Part shown: piece by piece, positions 39,900 to 40,039 of the stretch
Layout: the number at the start of each line of letters is the position of its first letter
Numbering within the stretch: position 1 is the first letter of the stretch
NCBI RefSeq assembly: GCF_937936435.1
Contig: NZ_CALDDG010000122.1
Location: 1-40,039, forward strand
Direction of reading: 5' to 3'
Length of the DNA stretch: 40,039 nucleotides
Source of the DNA: an uncultured Sulfuricurvum sp.
Lineage (GTDB): Bacteria > Campylobacterota > Campylobacteria > Campylobacterales > Sulfurimonadaceae
The notes under the pieces: generated by a model
The model's input: the letters and a program-made list of their open reading frames with translations, nothing else
Told to the model about the DNA's origin: nothing
Databases searched by the model: none
Program-made: the position numbers and the translations under genes

Positions 39900-40039
39900 A
39901 TGCTCGATCCTCTTTTAACCTCCAGCTATGATTATCTTCTTCCCGAGGAACTCTTAGCAACCCATCCGTTCCATCCCAGAGACCTTCCCGGCCTTCTTGT
40001 TTTTAATCGTGCCAACGGTCCCATCGTTATTGGCCGCTT
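39900..40039 (+). CDS. queA: tRNA preQ1(34) S-adenosylmethionine ribosyltransferase-isomerase, N-terminal part (runs off the right edge)
   Basis: The first 46 codons only. 'YDYLLPEELLATHPFHPRD' followed by 'LLVFNR' matches the QueA start (DYxLPeeLIAqxPxxpRd...LLvxxR). The ATG follows the tatC stop without a gap (TAAATG). In the complete enzyme this catalyses epoxyqueuosine formation in tRNA. The position after tatC is the same as in C. jejuni. Confidence 0.88.
   Translation, partial: MLDPLLTSSYDYLLPEELLATHPFHPRDLPGLLVFNRANGPIVIGR

Noticed and set aside
1..40039. CRISPR arrays, tRNA, rRNA or insertion sequences
   Set aside because: No regularly spaced repeats, cloverleaf-like sequences, rRNA motifs or transposase-like proteins were seen on either strand.

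Overview
The window looks like chromosomal DNA of a chemolithotrophic Campylobacterota (epsilonproteobacterium), probably Sulfuricurvum- or Sulfurimonas-like. The strongest lineage marker is the block 32.4-40.0 kb. It holds rppH, lysC, hobA, holB and folP on the minus strand and hemW, tatB, tatC and queA on the plus strand, an order I recall from Campylobacter jejuni (Cj0577-Cj0585) and partly from Helicobacter pylori (HP1228-HP1232). HobA is, as far as I know, confined to this phylum. The sat-like gene next to pgpA (compare Cj1609-Cj1610) and the PEB4/Cbf2-type isomerase agree. The genus is an inference from respiratory gene content and from a base composition that looks richer in G+C than Campylobacter.

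Layout. 0-0.8 kb: end of an ATP-sulfurylase-like gene, then pgpA. 0.8-10.3 kb (minus strand): a complete respiratory molybdoenzyme locus. It encodes a four-cluster Fe-S subunit, an NrfD/PsrC quinone-reactive membrane subunit and a 1130-residue Tat-exported molybdopterin catalytic subunit. After a strong hairpin and a fresh promoter comes a tightly overlapping accessory operon: TorD-type chaperone, multi-cluster ferredoxin, an isolated shikimate-dehydrogenase-like substrate domain with its catalytic residues lost, an unknown protein, and a membrane diguanylate cyclase. 10.6-12.8 kb: aroK, a thioredoxin-like protein and hisD. 12.9-18.2 kb: a cupin, a chemoreceptor with a periplasmic CxxCH haem motif, an M23 peptidase, fba and a periplasmic parvulin. 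18.3-22.2 kb: two tandem cytoplasmic hybrid histidine kinases of the same architecture.

22.3-25.5 kb: nth, a small lipoprotein, cmoA and pyk. 25.6-30.8 kb is the least ordinary part: a stand-alone class III nucleotidyl-cyclase-like protein, a helix-turn-helix/coiled-coil protein, an AT-rich stretch of about 0.3 kb, an XRE-type regulator preceded by a five-codon ORF and coupled to a small basic protein, an HU protein with a potentially folded leader, a degenerate NERD/SF1-like ATPase, msrB and a periplasmic cyclophilin. 30.9-33.6 kb: a PiT phosphate transporter with a tandem 11-bp repeat at its start, and a CPA2 cation/proton antiporter. 33.6-40 kb: the conserved block above.

How the genes fit together. 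The molybdoenzyme locus has all the parts of a periplasmic-facing quinone-linked reductase or oxidase. The Mo-ligating residue appears to be Cys, which fits the polysulfide, thiosulfate, tetrathionate and arsenate group, but the substrate cannot be read from sequence. TatB and TatC, encoded at the far end, are the export route such an enzyme needs. The haem-type chemoreceptor, the diguanylate cyclase in the molybdoenzyme accessory operon and the hybrid kinases suggest that redox and respiratory state feed into behaviour. I saw no rRNA, tRNA, insertion sequence or CRISPR array. The most promising leads are the orphan AroE-like domain in the molybdoenzyme operon, the degenerate NERD-ATPase with its HU/XRE surroundings, and three genes whose predicted -10 boxes lie exactly six bases before the ATG (candidate leaderless mRNAs).
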